Assembly (NCBI GenBank): GCA_049515655.1
Contig: JBEKTW010000001.1
Span: 310,001-374,000 of the forward strand
Direction: 5' to 3'
From: JBEKTW01 sp049515655
GTDB lineage: Bacteria > Bacteroidota > Ignavibacteria > UBA10030 > SZUA-254
DNA length: 64,000 nucleotides
How positions within the stretch are numbered: the first letter of the stretch is position 1; every line of letters begins with the position of its first letter. The notes beneath the pieces are model-generated. The model had not been told where the DNA came from, searched no databases, and saw nothing but the letters and a program-made list of their open reading frames with translations. This document shows positions 1 through 7,528 of the stretch, piece by piece. The translations under genes and the position numbers were made by a program.

Positions 1-1
1 G

Positions 2-1339
2 TTTCTGTATGCATACACTGATTCTAATGCAACCCTTTTTGTCGATGGACTGGCGACGATCGATGCGAGGAGGAGCACCGGGGATGCACTGCACGGTCAG
101 AATGCCGAGTTCATTCAGCTCGGCGGGAGAATGCGTGGAACCGTTTACAACAAGGTGGGGTATTACATTCAAGGTACGAACGCCGCGTTCTGGGGGAGCA
201 GGGCTGTTCTGCTACGGGACAACATTCTCAGCCAAGCTTATACGCTGGTTCACGATGCTGAAGTCCAGAACTTCGATTTCTCCGAAGGATATGTGAGATA
301 CGACGGCAACATTCTCTCGGCGGAAATCGGCCAGGAGCGGATGCTGTGGGGCACGGGCTATGGCAACAAGCTTATCCTCTCCGACAACCCGCGGGTGTTC
401 CCGTTCATCCGCCTCGATGCGGAATACAAATCACTGAAATACACCTTCCTCCATGCATGGCTGCTGGGCACGAGGTCCAACCTCGTGTTCTCGCTCCCCT
501 CCGATACTTCCGCGAAGTTTGTCGAACCACTTGACGCGGACAAGTATCTTGCGGCTCACAGGTTGGAGCTCTCGTTTCCGTCGTTGTTCGATATCGGATT
601 TCAGGAAATGATTATCTATAGCAATCGCTCGATCGACGGAGCGTATCTTAATCCTCTCATACTTCTTGAATCCGCCCAGCGCTCGCGGGATGAACGCGAT
701 AATAATTTCTGGGCGTTCGATATCAAGACCCATTTCTTGAAGAATGTTCAGCTTCAGGCATCCATTGATTTTGACGATATTTTTCTTAAGGAATGGTTTA
801 AGAATAACTGGGACAACAAGGATGCATTCCAGGTCGGTATGATGTTCACGGACCCACTGGGGGTGAGTAATGCGACGTTTGCAGTCGAGTACTCGCATAT
901 CGAGCCATTTACGTTCTCCCACGGCCGGTCGCGCGACGACAACTACGGAAGCGACGGGAGAATTCTGGGCGATTCCATCGGCCCGAACGCCGAGAGCTGG
1001 TTCTTCCGTCTTGACGATATGCTCACACATAAACTGTCGGCTTCCCTTCGATTTCAGATTCAGCGACACGGGAGAAATGTCTATGACGCACAGGGGCGAT
1101 TGATCCAGAATGTCGGAGGTGATTACCTCCAGCCGCACCGCGATACCGACCCCGAGCAGAAGGACTGGCTCGGAGGAGACCTCGTCCGCACCTACATCGG
1201 TCAGGTCTATGTGACGTACCAGATTGTCCATCAGATCTTTCTCGACGTCCACTACCAGTATACCCACGAGATAAATGTCGGCCTGAGCACGGAGAACGTA
1301 AATCAAGATTTCGGTGGTGACATCCGCTTCGATTTCTAG
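2..1339 (+). CDS. Wzi-like outer-membrane beta-barrel protein, 5' end missing
   Basis: The reading frame is already open at the first bases, so the gene begins before the window; 445 codons are visible. An internal ATG at 131 is not the likely start because the residues before it (GLATIDARRSTGDALHG and on) look like the same protein. The run GTGYGNKLILSDNP, the block DKYLAAHRLEL and the block AYLNPL resemble the capsule-assembly Wzi family of outer-membrane barrels. Alternating hydrophobic residues and the last residue Phe (DIRFDF) fit a barrel assembled by the BAM complex. The family role in surface polysaccharide attachment is known from Wzi; here it is inferred. No neighbour supports a capsule locus inside the window. 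Confidence 0.65.
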   Translation, partial: FLYAYTDSNATLFVDGLATIDARRSTGDALHGQNAEFIQLGGRMRGTVYNKVGYYIQGTNAAFWGSRAVLLRDNILSQAYTLVHDAEVQNFDFSEGYVRYDGNILSAEIGQERMLWGTGYGNKLILSDNPRVFPFIRLDAEYKSLKYTFLHAWLLGTRSNLVFSLPSDTSAKFVEPLDADKYLAAHRLELSFPSLFDIGFQEMIIYSNRSIDGAYLNPLILLESAQRSRDERDNNFWAFDIKTHFLKNVQLQASIDFDDIFLKEWFKNNWDNKDAFQVGMMFTDPLGVSNATFAVEYSHIEPFTFSHGRSRDDNYGSDGRILGDSIGPNAESWFFRLDDMLTHKLSASLRFQIQRHGRNVYDAQGRLIQNVGGDYLQPHRDTDPEQKDWLGGDLVRTYIGQVYVTYQIVHQIFLDVHYQYTHEINVGLSTENVNQDFGGDIRFDF

Positions 1340-1737
1340 TGTCCTGTCTCGCAAATATATTGACTAAGTCTCTCGGCTTTTTACCCTCACCCCTTTCCCC
1401 TCTCCCGATCCTTCGACTTCGCTCAGGACAGGTCCGGGAGAGGGGAATTGAAGGGGAGAGGGTAGTGAGAGACTCAAAGATCAAAGAACCTATTCAAATC
1501 ATTTGAGAGACACGATATAGATCGATCCTGAACGTTTTTCTCCGAGTAGATGTTAGAAAGGTGACCCGTGCATGAGGATGCCGGCAGAACATCATTTTCA
1601 TCTTTGAGTGCTGTGCAAGACCTCACCTATAATCCTATGTCTCCGGTCTATACACGTCTCCTAAGAGGAGAGGATGTTGTGGCTTCTCCACGGCCTGGCA
1701 CTCTCGCCTATTAGGGGGAGTTGGAGTGGGAGTCAAG

Positions 1738-1774
1738 TCTTGACGGCACGGTTCAAATTGCGGCACCGTCAAGA
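1738..1774. promoter_or_regulatory. Perfect 9-bp inverted repeat upstream of the peroxiredoxin genes
   Basis: TCTTGACGG (1738-1746) and CCGTCAAGA (1766-1774) are exact reverse complements separated by 19 bp. They lie just upstream of a promoter-like site and about 110 bp before the first peroxiredoxin. The arrangement fits a dimeric repressor or activator operator, but the regulator is unknown. It could also be a chance hairpin. Confidence 0.35.
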
Positions 1775-1785
1775 AACCGTATTCC

Positions 1786-1815
1786 TTGACTTTCAGGCCT
1801 TGTTTTGCGTATATT
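1786..1815 (+). promoter_or_regulatory. Sigma-70-like promoter for the peroxiredoxin genes
   Basis: TTGACT (1786-1791) and TATATT (1810-1815) are separated by 18 bp and lie 66 bp before the start codon at 1882. The match to the -35/-10 consensus is good. No experimental start site is known. Confidence 0.5.
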
Positions 1816-1881
1816 ATTGCGCAAATCTCGGCAAACAAAACTCAAGATCTCGCCGTCAATGTTCTTTGAAAGGAAGGTATC

Positions 1882-2355
1882 ATGGCGATCAAAGTCGGGG
1901 ATAAAGCCCCGGATTTTACTCTGAAGGACACAAACAGGAACGACCGCTCGCTAAGGGAGTTTGCGGGAAAGAAAACCGTGCTCGCATTCTTCCCGGGAGC
2001 GTTCACCGGAGTATGCACAAAAGAGCTGTGCACGTTTCGGGATTCGCTCTCGAAACTGAATGACCTGAACGCTCAGGTTGTTGCAATTTGCGTGGATTCT
2101 CCATTCGCGAATAAAGCATTCGCGGATGCAAACTCCCTCACATTTCCCGTGCTCAGCGATTTTAACCGGGAGACAATCAAGAAATACGGCATTGTTCTGA
2201 ACGACTTTGCGGGACTCAAGGGATACGCGGCGGCTTTCCGGTCGGTTTTTGTCCTCGACAAGAACGGCATCGTAAGGTATTCCTGGATTTCGGAGAATCC
2301 GGGCGTTGAACCTCCCTACGATGAGGTCATGAAAGCCCTTTCTTCCATCAATTGA
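1882..2355 (+). CDS. Peroxiredoxin, AhpE-like thiol peroxidase
   Basis: A 157-residue AhpC/TSA-fold peroxidase that reduces H2O2 and organic hydroperoxides with a reactive cysteine. The PxxxTxxC motif is seen as PGAFTGVC, with peroxidatic Cys45; a second Cys50 (KELC) sits five residues later. Length and motif resemble the AhpE/1-Cys-like class, where the reductant is thioredoxin, mycoredoxin or a low-molecular-weight thiol. Bacillithiol is a possible partner because bshA lies in this window. The start is well supported by AAAGGAAGG just upstream. Two more peroxiredoxins follow within 520 bp on the same strand, probably as one transcript. Confidence 0.88.
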   Translation: MAIKVGDKAPDFTLKDTNRNDRSLREFAGKKTVLAFFPGAFTGVCTKELCTFRDSLSKLNDLNAQVVAICVDSPFANKAFADANSLTFPVLSDFNRETIKKYGIVLNDFAGLKGYAAAFRSVFVLDKNGIVRYSWISENPGVEPPYDEVMKALSSIN

Positions 2356-2373
2356 ATCACGAAGGGAGAGTTG

Positions 2374-2844
2374 ATGCTGAACGCCGGTGATCTGGCCCCC
2401 GAATTTACATTGCCCGATGAAAAGGGTGAACCGGTTTCTCTGAAGAAGTTTCGCGGCAGGAAAGTCGTCCTGTATTTTTATCCGAGAGACAATACCCCGG
2501 GATGCACCAGGGAAGCCTGTTCATTTCGCGATAATCTCGCGCGCGTTCGCCGGAAAGGAGCGGAAATTCTCGGCATCAGCGCAGACTCTGCGGCATCACA
2601 TCAAAAGTTCATCCGGAAGTATGACCTTCCTTTTCCTCTCCTGAGTGATGAGAGCAGGGAAGTCATAATGGCCTACGGAGTATGGAAGCGAAAGTCATTC
2701 CTGGGAAAGAAATTCATGGGGATTGAGCGGACTACGTTCATTATTGATGAGTCGGGCACGATAATCCACATCTTTCCCAGGGTGAAGGTTGCGGGACATG
2801 CGGATGAAGTGCTGTCGTTCTTAGACACATACAAAAACATATAA
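2374..2844 (+). CDS. bcp: Peroxiredoxin, BCP/PrxQ type
   Basis: A 156-residue thioredoxin-dependent thiol peroxidase of the BCP/PrxQ class. The signature DNTPGCTREAC carries peroxidatic Cys44 and resolving Cys49 five residues apart in one helix, which defines this class. A TTG at 2371 is in frame, but the GGGAG ribosome site at 2364-2368 is correctly spaced for the ATG at 2374. It starts 18 bp after the AhpE-like gene and ends 14 bp before the 2-Cys gene, so the three probably form one operon. Confidence 0.9.
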   Translation: MLNAGDLAPEFTLPDEKGEPVSLKKFRGRKVVLYFYPRDNTPGCTREACSFRDNLARVRRKGAEILGISADSAASHQKFIRKYDLPFPLLSDESREVIMAYGVWKRKSFLGKKFMGIERTTFIIDESGTIIHIFPRVKVAGHADEVLSFLDTYKNI

Positions 2845-2858
2845 GGGAAAACATATTC

Positions 2859-3461
2859 ATGAATGCGACACAACTCAACATTGGAGATTTAGTCCCGGAT
2901 CTTACGATCGAAGCGTTTGACCCGATGAAAACCGATTTCACCGAGATTACACTCGAGTCGATAAAAAAGAAAAAGAAATGGACCGTGCTGTTTTTCTATC
3001 CCGGCGATTTCACATTCGTCTGTCCGACGGAGCTGGCAGACCTTGCAAAAACTCACAAAGAGTTGAAGGACCTTGGGGTCGAAGTGATTTCCATGAGCAC
3101 GGACAGTAAATACGCCCATCTGGGATGGTCCCAGGCCGAACATCTCTTGAAGAATGTGAAATATCTCATGGGGTCGGACCCCACGGGAAAGATATCACGG
3201 CTGTTCGGCGTGTATGATGAGCAGAGCGGTATGGCACTGCGCGGGACGTTCATGATCAACCCCGAAGGGAAACTCGTCGGATCGGAAATCAATTACTTTA
3301 ATGTCGGAAGAGATGCCGATGAGCTTCTGCGGAAGATGAAAGCGAACGTCTATGTCGCGGAGCACCCGAATGAAGTCTGTCCCGCAAAATGGGAAGAAGG
3401 GGATAAGACCTTGAAACCTTCCGCAAAGTTGGTCGGAAGGGTGTATGAGGCTTTGAAGTGA
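2859..3461 (+). CDS. Typical 2-Cys peroxiredoxin (AhpC/Prx1 type)
   Basis: A 200-residue peroxidase with both hallmark sites: FYPGDFTFVCPTE with peroxidatic Cys55, and EVCPAKW with resolving Cys174 near the C-terminus. In this class the two cysteines come from different subunits of a dimer, and thioredoxin or AhpF/AhpD regenerates the enzyme. No AhpF or AhpD gene is adjacent. The gene is third of three peroxiredoxins and ends 4 bp before the PTPS gene, so read-through into the pterin cluster is likely. Confidence 0.9.
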   Translation: MNATQLNIGDLVPDLTIEAFDPMKTDFTEITLESIKKKKKWTVLFFYPGDFTFVCPTELADLAKTHKELKDLGVEVISMSTDSKYAHLGWSQAEHLLKNVKYLMGSDPTGKISRLFGVYDEQSGMALRGTFMINPEGKLVGSEINYFNVGRDADELLRKMKANVYVAEHPNEVCPAKWEEGDKTLKPSAKLVGRVYEALK

Positions 3462-3465
3462 CCAC

Positions 3466-3888
3466 ATGGTGTATCTGACGAGAAGAGAATACTTTTGCGC
3501 TTCGCACCGGCTCTTCAATCCGAAATTCTCGGACGAGAAGAACCTGGAGATCTACGGCAAATGCGCCTATCCCAACGGGCACGGCCATAATTATGAGCTC
3601 GTCGTGACGGTGGTCGGGGAGCCCGACCGGGATACCGGCATGATTATGGATCTCAAGAAGCTCTCCGAACTCGTCAACCGGGAAATCATCGATAAGGTGG
3701 ACCACCGGTATCTCAACATCGACGTCGATTTTCTGAAGGATGTCATCCCGACCGCCGAGAACCTCTCAGTCGCCTTTTGGGATATCCTCTCGCCCAGGAT
3801 CGCTCCCGGAAGATTGTGGTCGGTCAGAATCTATGAGAATGCGAACAATTATGCCGAGTACCGGGGCGGACCGTCGGAGAAGGAGTAA
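3466..3888 (+). CDS. 6-pyruvoyltetrahydropterin synthase (PTPS) family
   Basis: A 140-residue T-fold enzyme that converts dihydroneopterin triphosphate to 6-pyruvoyltetrahydropterin. The zinc ligands appear as His14 in CASHR and His39/His41 in PNGHGH. Catalytic Cys33 gives the spacing C-x5-H-x-H, as in true PTPS, rather than the C-x3-H-x-H of the queuosine enzyme QueD. DHRYLN (79-84) and PTAEN (95-99) are also family motifs. The stop codon overlaps the folE start by one base (TAATG), so the two are translationally coupled. Together with folE and the reductases downstream this indicates tetrahydrobiopterin-type pterin synthesis. QueD remains a less likely alternative. Confidence 0.85.
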   Translation: MVYLTRREYFCASHRLFNPKFSDEKNLEIYGKCAYPNGHGHNYELVVTVVGEPDRDTGMIMDLKKLSELVNREIIDKVDHRYLNIDVDFLKDVIPTAENLSVAFWDILSPRIAPGRLWSVRIYENANNYAEYRGGPSEKE

Positions 3889-4454
3889 TGAAAAGCACCC
3901 CTGTTGAAAGAGCGGTCAAGGTGATCTTAGAAGCCATCGGGGAGGATCCTCGTCGCGAAGGTCTTCGACGAACTCCCGGGCGGGTGGCAAAGGCATGGGA
4001 ATTCTTCACGAGCGGCTACGGCCAGGATGTGAAGGAAGTTCTTAACGAGGCTGTCTTCCAGGAGAAGTACAACGAAATGGTTCTCGTGAAGGATATCGAT
4101 TTCTTCAGCCTCTGCGAACACCATCTGCTGCCGTTCTACGGCAAGGCGCATATCGCATATATTCCGAACGGGAAGATACTCGGATTGAGCAAGATCCCCC
4201 GTATTGTCGAAATCTTCAGCCGCAGGCTTCAGGTCCAGGAACGTATGACCCAGCAAATCGCCGACACGCTTTACGAAACTCTCGAGCCGGACGGCGTCGC
4301 CGTGGTGATTGAGGCGCGCCATCTTTGTATGATGATGCGCGGCGTCGAGAAACAGAATTCACTCGCGACAACGAGTGCCATGCTCGGCTCCTTCCGTGAA
4401 GATGAACGCACCCGCAACGAGTTCTTGAATCTTATCAGCAGCAAGCTTGTGTAG
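3888..4454 (+). CDS. folE: GTP cyclohydrolase I
   Basis: A 188-residue enzyme that opens GTP to dihydroneopterin triphosphate, the common precursor of folate and biopterin. The zinc site is visible as SLCEHHLLPF (Cys76, His79) and HLCMMMRG (Cys147), with the preceding conserved REGLRRTPGRVA. Length is normal for the bacterial decamer. It overlaps the PTPS stop by one base and is followed 6 bp later by a short-chain reductase. The neighbour set argues that this copy feeds biopterin synthesis; whether it also serves folate synthesis (folP is at 62,541) cannot be told. Confidence 0.95.
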   Translation: MKSTPVERAVKVILEAIGEDPRREGLRRTPGRVAKAWEFFTSGYGQDVKEVLNEAVFQEKYNEMVLVKDIDFFSLCEHHLLPFYGKAHIAYIPNGKILGLSKIPRIVEIFSRRLQVQERMTQQIADTLYETLEPDGVAVVIEARHLCMMMRGVEKQNSLATTSAMLGSFREDERTRNEFLNLISSKLV

Positions 4455-4460
4455 CAAGTC

Positions 4461-5198
4461 ATGAACAGGCAATCCAGACTCCACATTCAACAACCTGTGG
4501 TGTGGGTGACGGGCGCCTCACGCGGCATCGGCCGGGAAATTGCAAAACAATTTGCTTCCGTTGGATGTGACGTGTGCCTGTCCGCCCGCTCAACCCGCCA
4601 ACTGAAGGATGCCGCAAAAAGAATTATCGAAGTGGGAGGAAGAGCGTACCCCTTTCCATGCGACCTTTCAAGCAGTGCCTCGATTGCTCGTACCGTGAAG
4701 ATCATTCAAAAGCAAATCGGGGAAATCGATGTGCTCGTCAATAATGCGGGCATCACGGTTTTCAAATCGTTCTTGAACACTTCTGTGGAGGAGTTTGACG
4801 ATATACTCGCGACGAACCTGAGAGGACACGTCGCGTGCATAAAGGCGGTTCTTCCATCGATGCTCAAGCGGAAGCAGGGATGGATTTTCAATATCATTTC
4901 TACGGCTGCGATCAAGACATTTAAAGACTCCGCCGCATATACAGCGGCCAAAGCAGGTATGCTCGGATTTGCCAGGGTCCTTCGGCAAGAAGTTGGCGAA
5001 AGCAACGTCAGGGTCGTGAATGTTTTGCCGGGGCCGACGGAGACCGGAATGTGGAGCCGGCCGGATCGAAGGAAATTCTCCCGTCGAATGATGAGCGCGA
5101 AAAGCGTCGCTGAAGCGATCCTTTCGGTGTATCGAATGCCCGAAGATGTCGTCGTCGACGAACTAATCCTTCGCCCCGTCCGCGGAGATATCGATTGA
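4461..5198 (+). CDS. Short-chain dehydrogenase/reductase, sepiapterin-reductase candidate
   Basis: A 245-residue Rossmann-fold oxidoreductase. TGASRGIG near residue 18 binds NADP(H), NNAG follows near 95, and the catalytic Ser and YTAAK lie around 145-165. It starts 6 bp after folE in the PTPS-folE cluster. In biopterin synthesis the third step, reduction of 6-pyruvoyltetrahydropterin, is done by an SDR (sepiapterin reductase). The gene order makes this protein a good candidate, but the sequence alone is a generic SDR. Confidence 0.75.
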   Translation: MNRQSRLHIQQPVVWVTGASRGIGREIAKQFASVGCDVCLSARSTRQLKDAAKRIIEVGGRAYPFPCDLSSSASIARTVKIIQKQIGEIDVLVNNAGITVFKSFLNTSVEEFDDILATNLRGHVACIKAVLPSMLKRKQGWIFNIISTAAIKTFKDSAAYTAAKAGMLGFARVLRQEVGESNVRVVNVLPGPTETGMWSRPDRRKFSRRMMSAKSVAEAILSVYRMPEDVVVDELILRPVRGDID

Positions 5199-5207
5199 CC
5201 CTTCCCC

Positions 5208-5310
5208 GCCATCAACCAAGAACCGCGAACCAACAGCCAAGAGCCAACAGCCAACAGCTAAGAGCTAGTAGCCAATAACCAATGACCAATAACCAATGAC
5301 TAATGACGAC
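5208..5310 (+). repeat. Degenerate heptanucleotide tandem repeat (CCAA words)
   Basis: The gap between the two SDR genes is built from about 14 imperfect 7-bp units of the form AACCAAN or AGCCAAN, running up to and over the next start codon. The unit phase can be read without gaps for most of the length. Similar 7-mers recur at 7,125 and 11,490. Confidence 0.8.
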
Positions 5311-6043
5311 GAACCCTTTTGTAATGACCTTGACGGACAAAATCGCAGTAGTGACGGGCGCCGGCCGGGGAATCGGCAAAGCGATCGCTCTGGCCCTGGC
5401 GGAGCGCGGGGCCAATGTTGTCGTCGCAGCACGAACGCAGTCAGAAATTGACTCTGTTGCCGGGGAGATCAAGAAACTCGGACGGAAAGCGTTGGCGGTG
5501 AAAGCCGACGTCTCTGAGAAGGCCGATGTTCAACGGTTGTTCGCCCGGGCTGCGGATGAGTTTGGAACGGTTCATATTCTGGTGAACAACGCGGGCATCG
5601 GGTCATTCGCTCAGGTCGCAGATTTGCAGCTCGAGGATTTTGACAGAATGTGGCAGGTGAACATGCGCGGGGTTTTCCTGTGCACACAAAATGCCCTTCC
5701 GTTCATGGTGAAACAGAAAAGCGGCGACATCGTCAACATAGCTTCCCTGGCAGGGAGGAACGCCTTTGTCGGCGGCGCCGGCTACGGCGCCACGAAATGG
5801 GCGCTCATCGGGTTTTCGCGAAGCCTCATGCTCGAAGTCCGGAAGCACAACATCCGTGTCATAACGCTTTGCCCTGGTTCGGTCGATACGAGTTTCGGCC
5901 ACCACACCACGGGGGCTCCAAAAAGCTCCGGCGAAATTCCAGGTGCGCAGGATATTGCACGGGTCGCTGTCGATACGTTGTCGATGCCGCGCCACGTCAT
6001 GGTGAGTGAGGTGGACATACGACCTACCAATCCGACCGGATGA
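5303..6043 (+). CDS. Short-chain dehydrogenase/reductase, FabG-like
   Basis: A 246-residue SDR with TGAGRGIG near residue 18, NNAG near 96 and catalytic Ser, Tyr (GYGATK) and Lys near 145-165. It is most like 3-oxoacyl-ACP reductase/sepiapterin reductase-type SDRs. It lies 104 bp after the first SDR, in the same direction, and could be the second reductase for the pterin side chain or unrelated. The start is uncertain. The ATG at 5303 falls inside the heptamer repeat, and an ATG at 5324 (MTLTDKIAVV) would give the more typical N-terminus. Confidence 0.75.
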   Translation: MTTNPFVMTLTDKIAVVTGAGRGIGKAIALALAERGANVVVAARTQSEIDSVAGEIKKLGRKALAVKADVSEKADVQRLFARAADEFGTVHILVNNAGIGSFAQVADLQLEDFDRMWQVNMRGVFLCTQNALPFMVKQKSGDIVNIASLAGRNAFVGGAGYGATKWALIGFSRSLMLEVRKHNIRVITLCPGSVDTSFGHHTTGAPKSSGEIPGAQDIARVAVDTLSMPRHVMVSEVDIRPTNPTG

Positions 6044-6124
6044 CCGGATACGCCGCACCGCAGAAGTCACGACCGAAGACTCCGGTGAGACTCCCGTCCG
6101 GAGCATCTCATCGTCCCAACACTG

Positions 6125-7120
6125 ATGGTAGGCATGGCTGACAGGAAGACCGGCAAAGTTATTCATGCCCGGGCCTTGTCCGCATCGCTCGAGATTTTTC
6201 GCTTGCTTCCGGAAGACAGGAGCACGTTTCCCGGCTACAAAGCGGGCCAGCATATAGCCCTGTCCAGAGACCGCTGCAAACTCACCAAGAAAATCCTCGG
6301 CGACGACGGCCGTGTCAAGTATGTATATGAGGTTGACGGGTCCGGGGTTCCCAAACGTGGGCCGGTGACGCGTTCATACTCGATTTCATCCGCTCCGTTC
6401 GAAACTCGGGAGAAAGGATACCTGGAATTCTACGTCGCGCTGGAAATGATCGAAGCCGGAATCCCCGGGCGGCTCTCCGAATCTTTGTTCAAGATTGAAC
6501 CCGAGGAAGATGGCAGGATTCATTACGTGAACAAGATCGTAGGCGAATTCACGCTTGAGAAGAGAGTTCGCGATGAACGGCATGTCCTGATGGTTGGAAC
6601 GGGGAGCGGTCTGGCGCCGTTTGCCTCAATGATCAAACAACTGCATTTCGAAGCCGCTCAGGGCAAAAGCCATCCGACACAATACACGTTATTCCATGCC
6701 AACAGGACCAGGGAAGAGCTGGGGTATCACGAGGAGCTGCTCTTGATCGAGAAGTCTCGAAAACTGGATTTTGTCTATGTTCCCTCGGTGAGCCGCCCCG
6801 GCCCGCGTGATTTCGACGACCCGTCAATGGGAAGGGGCCGGGCAAATAACATTCTACGCTCTATCTTTGACATGCCTGTAAAGGAACAAGAAGACGTCCA
6901 GAAAGCGATTGCAGGCGGCGGAGACAGGGTGAGAGCCGGGCGGGGACTGGAGAAAACGACGATACCGGTGCTGCCCCGCCGTCTTTCCCGGGAAGAGTTA
7001 TCGGAAAGAATCCAACCACACAAAAGCGTGATCCTTACCTGCGGGAACGCGAAGATGATGGAGGACATCGAGTACATCGCCGGAGTACAGCACATTCGGT
7101 TTGAAAAAGAAGACTGGTAA
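6125..7120 (+). CDS. FAD-binding ferredoxin-NADP(+) reductase-like oxidoreductase
   Basis: A 331-residue flavoprotein reductase of the FNR superfamily. RSYSISS (about residue 82) is the FAD-binding motif, VGTGSGLAPF (about 157) the NAD(P) pyrophosphate motif, and LTCGNAKMMEDI a late nucleotide-domain motif. The C-terminus ends in Trp, as in reductases that stack an aromatic residue on the flavin. It shuttles electrons between NAD(P)H and a protein partner such as ferredoxin or flavodoxin. It follows the pterin/SDR cluster by 80 bp. Two nearby start codons (6125, 6134) are possible. Confidence 0.8.
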   Translation: MVGMADRKTGKVIHARALSASLEIFRLLPEDRSTFPGYKAGQHIALSRDRCKLTKKILGDDGRVKYVYEVDGSGVPKRGPVTRSYSISSAPFETREKGYLEFYVALEMIEAGIPGRLSESLFKIEPEEDGRIHYVNKIVGEFTLEKRVRDERHVLMVGTGSGLAPFASMIKQLHFEAAQGKSHPTQYTLFHANRTREELGYHEELLLIEKSRKLDFVYVPSVSRPGPRDFDDPSMGRGRANNILRSIFDMPVKEQEDVQKAIAGGGDRVRAGRGLEKTTIPVLPRRLSREELSERIQPHKSVILTCGNAKMMEDIEYIAGVQHIRFEKEDW

Positions 7121-7528
7121 CAACGCGACCGACAACTAACAACCAAGAACCACCAACCACGAACTGACAACTAAGAACCACCAACCAGGAACCAAGTACC
7201 AAGAACCAATGACAAATGACTACTGTCTTCCGTCTTCTGACTTCCTGGTTCTTTGTTATTCGTTCTTGGTCATTGGTTCTTCATCATCGGTTCTTGGTTC
7301 TCTGTTATTTGTTTTTTGTCTCATCATCTCATAATCTCATCCCATTCTCCACTAATCCATTTCTCCATTCATCCATCAATCCATTGATCCTCTCGCCATC
7401 TCAAACTTTCACCCCTTCACCCTTTCTCCCTTTCACAATCTCATTGTCTGAAAAGTAACTATCTCTCAGAATCCCCGGCGGCAAGCCCTCCGCTCCCCGC
7501 TCCTAGCTCACCGCTCCCAGCTCAGTGC
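7121..7528. repeat. Intergenic block of degenerate word repeats with inverted arms
   Basis: From about 7125 to 7215 the sequence is a run of 7-bp units close to AACCAAG. From about 7243 to 7310 it is the reverse-complement type (GGTTCTT, TTGGTTC), so the two parts form a long imperfect inverted repeat. It then changes to CATC-type words (7318-7450) and GCTC-type words (7490-7535). An open frame at 7216-7458 is only a by-product of this low-complexity DNA. The block separates convergent genes. Confidence 0.75.

Larger units (their letters stand above)
1340..1881. other. Intergenic region with palindromic dispersed repeats
   Basis: This gap of about 540 bp contains no convincing gene. It opens with a C/T-rich then G/A-rich palindrome (about 1382-1470). 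Inside that is the motif CCTTCGACTTCGCTCAGGA (about 1412-1430), whose reverse complement recurs near 62,000. A second shared motif (ATCATTTTCAT...TTTGAGTGCTG, from 1591) also recurs near 61,893. The right part holds an inverted repeat and a promoter-like site, listed separately. Confidence 0.6.

Noticed and set aside
1738..1774. tRNA-like GGTTCAAAT sequence between complementary arms
   Set aside because: The arms and loop do not form a cloverleaf and no anticodon stem is present; kept only as an inverted repeat.
3466..3888. Assignment of the PTPS-fold gene as queuosine enzyme QueD
   Set aside because: The cysteine-to-histidine spacing is C-x5-H-x-H and no queuosine genes are adjacent, whereas folE and SDR reductases are.
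7216..7458. 80-residue open frame in the 7.1-7.5 kb gap
   Set aside because: It consists of translated word repeats (Phe, Leu, Ser and Trp rich), has no ribosome site and no protein-like composition.
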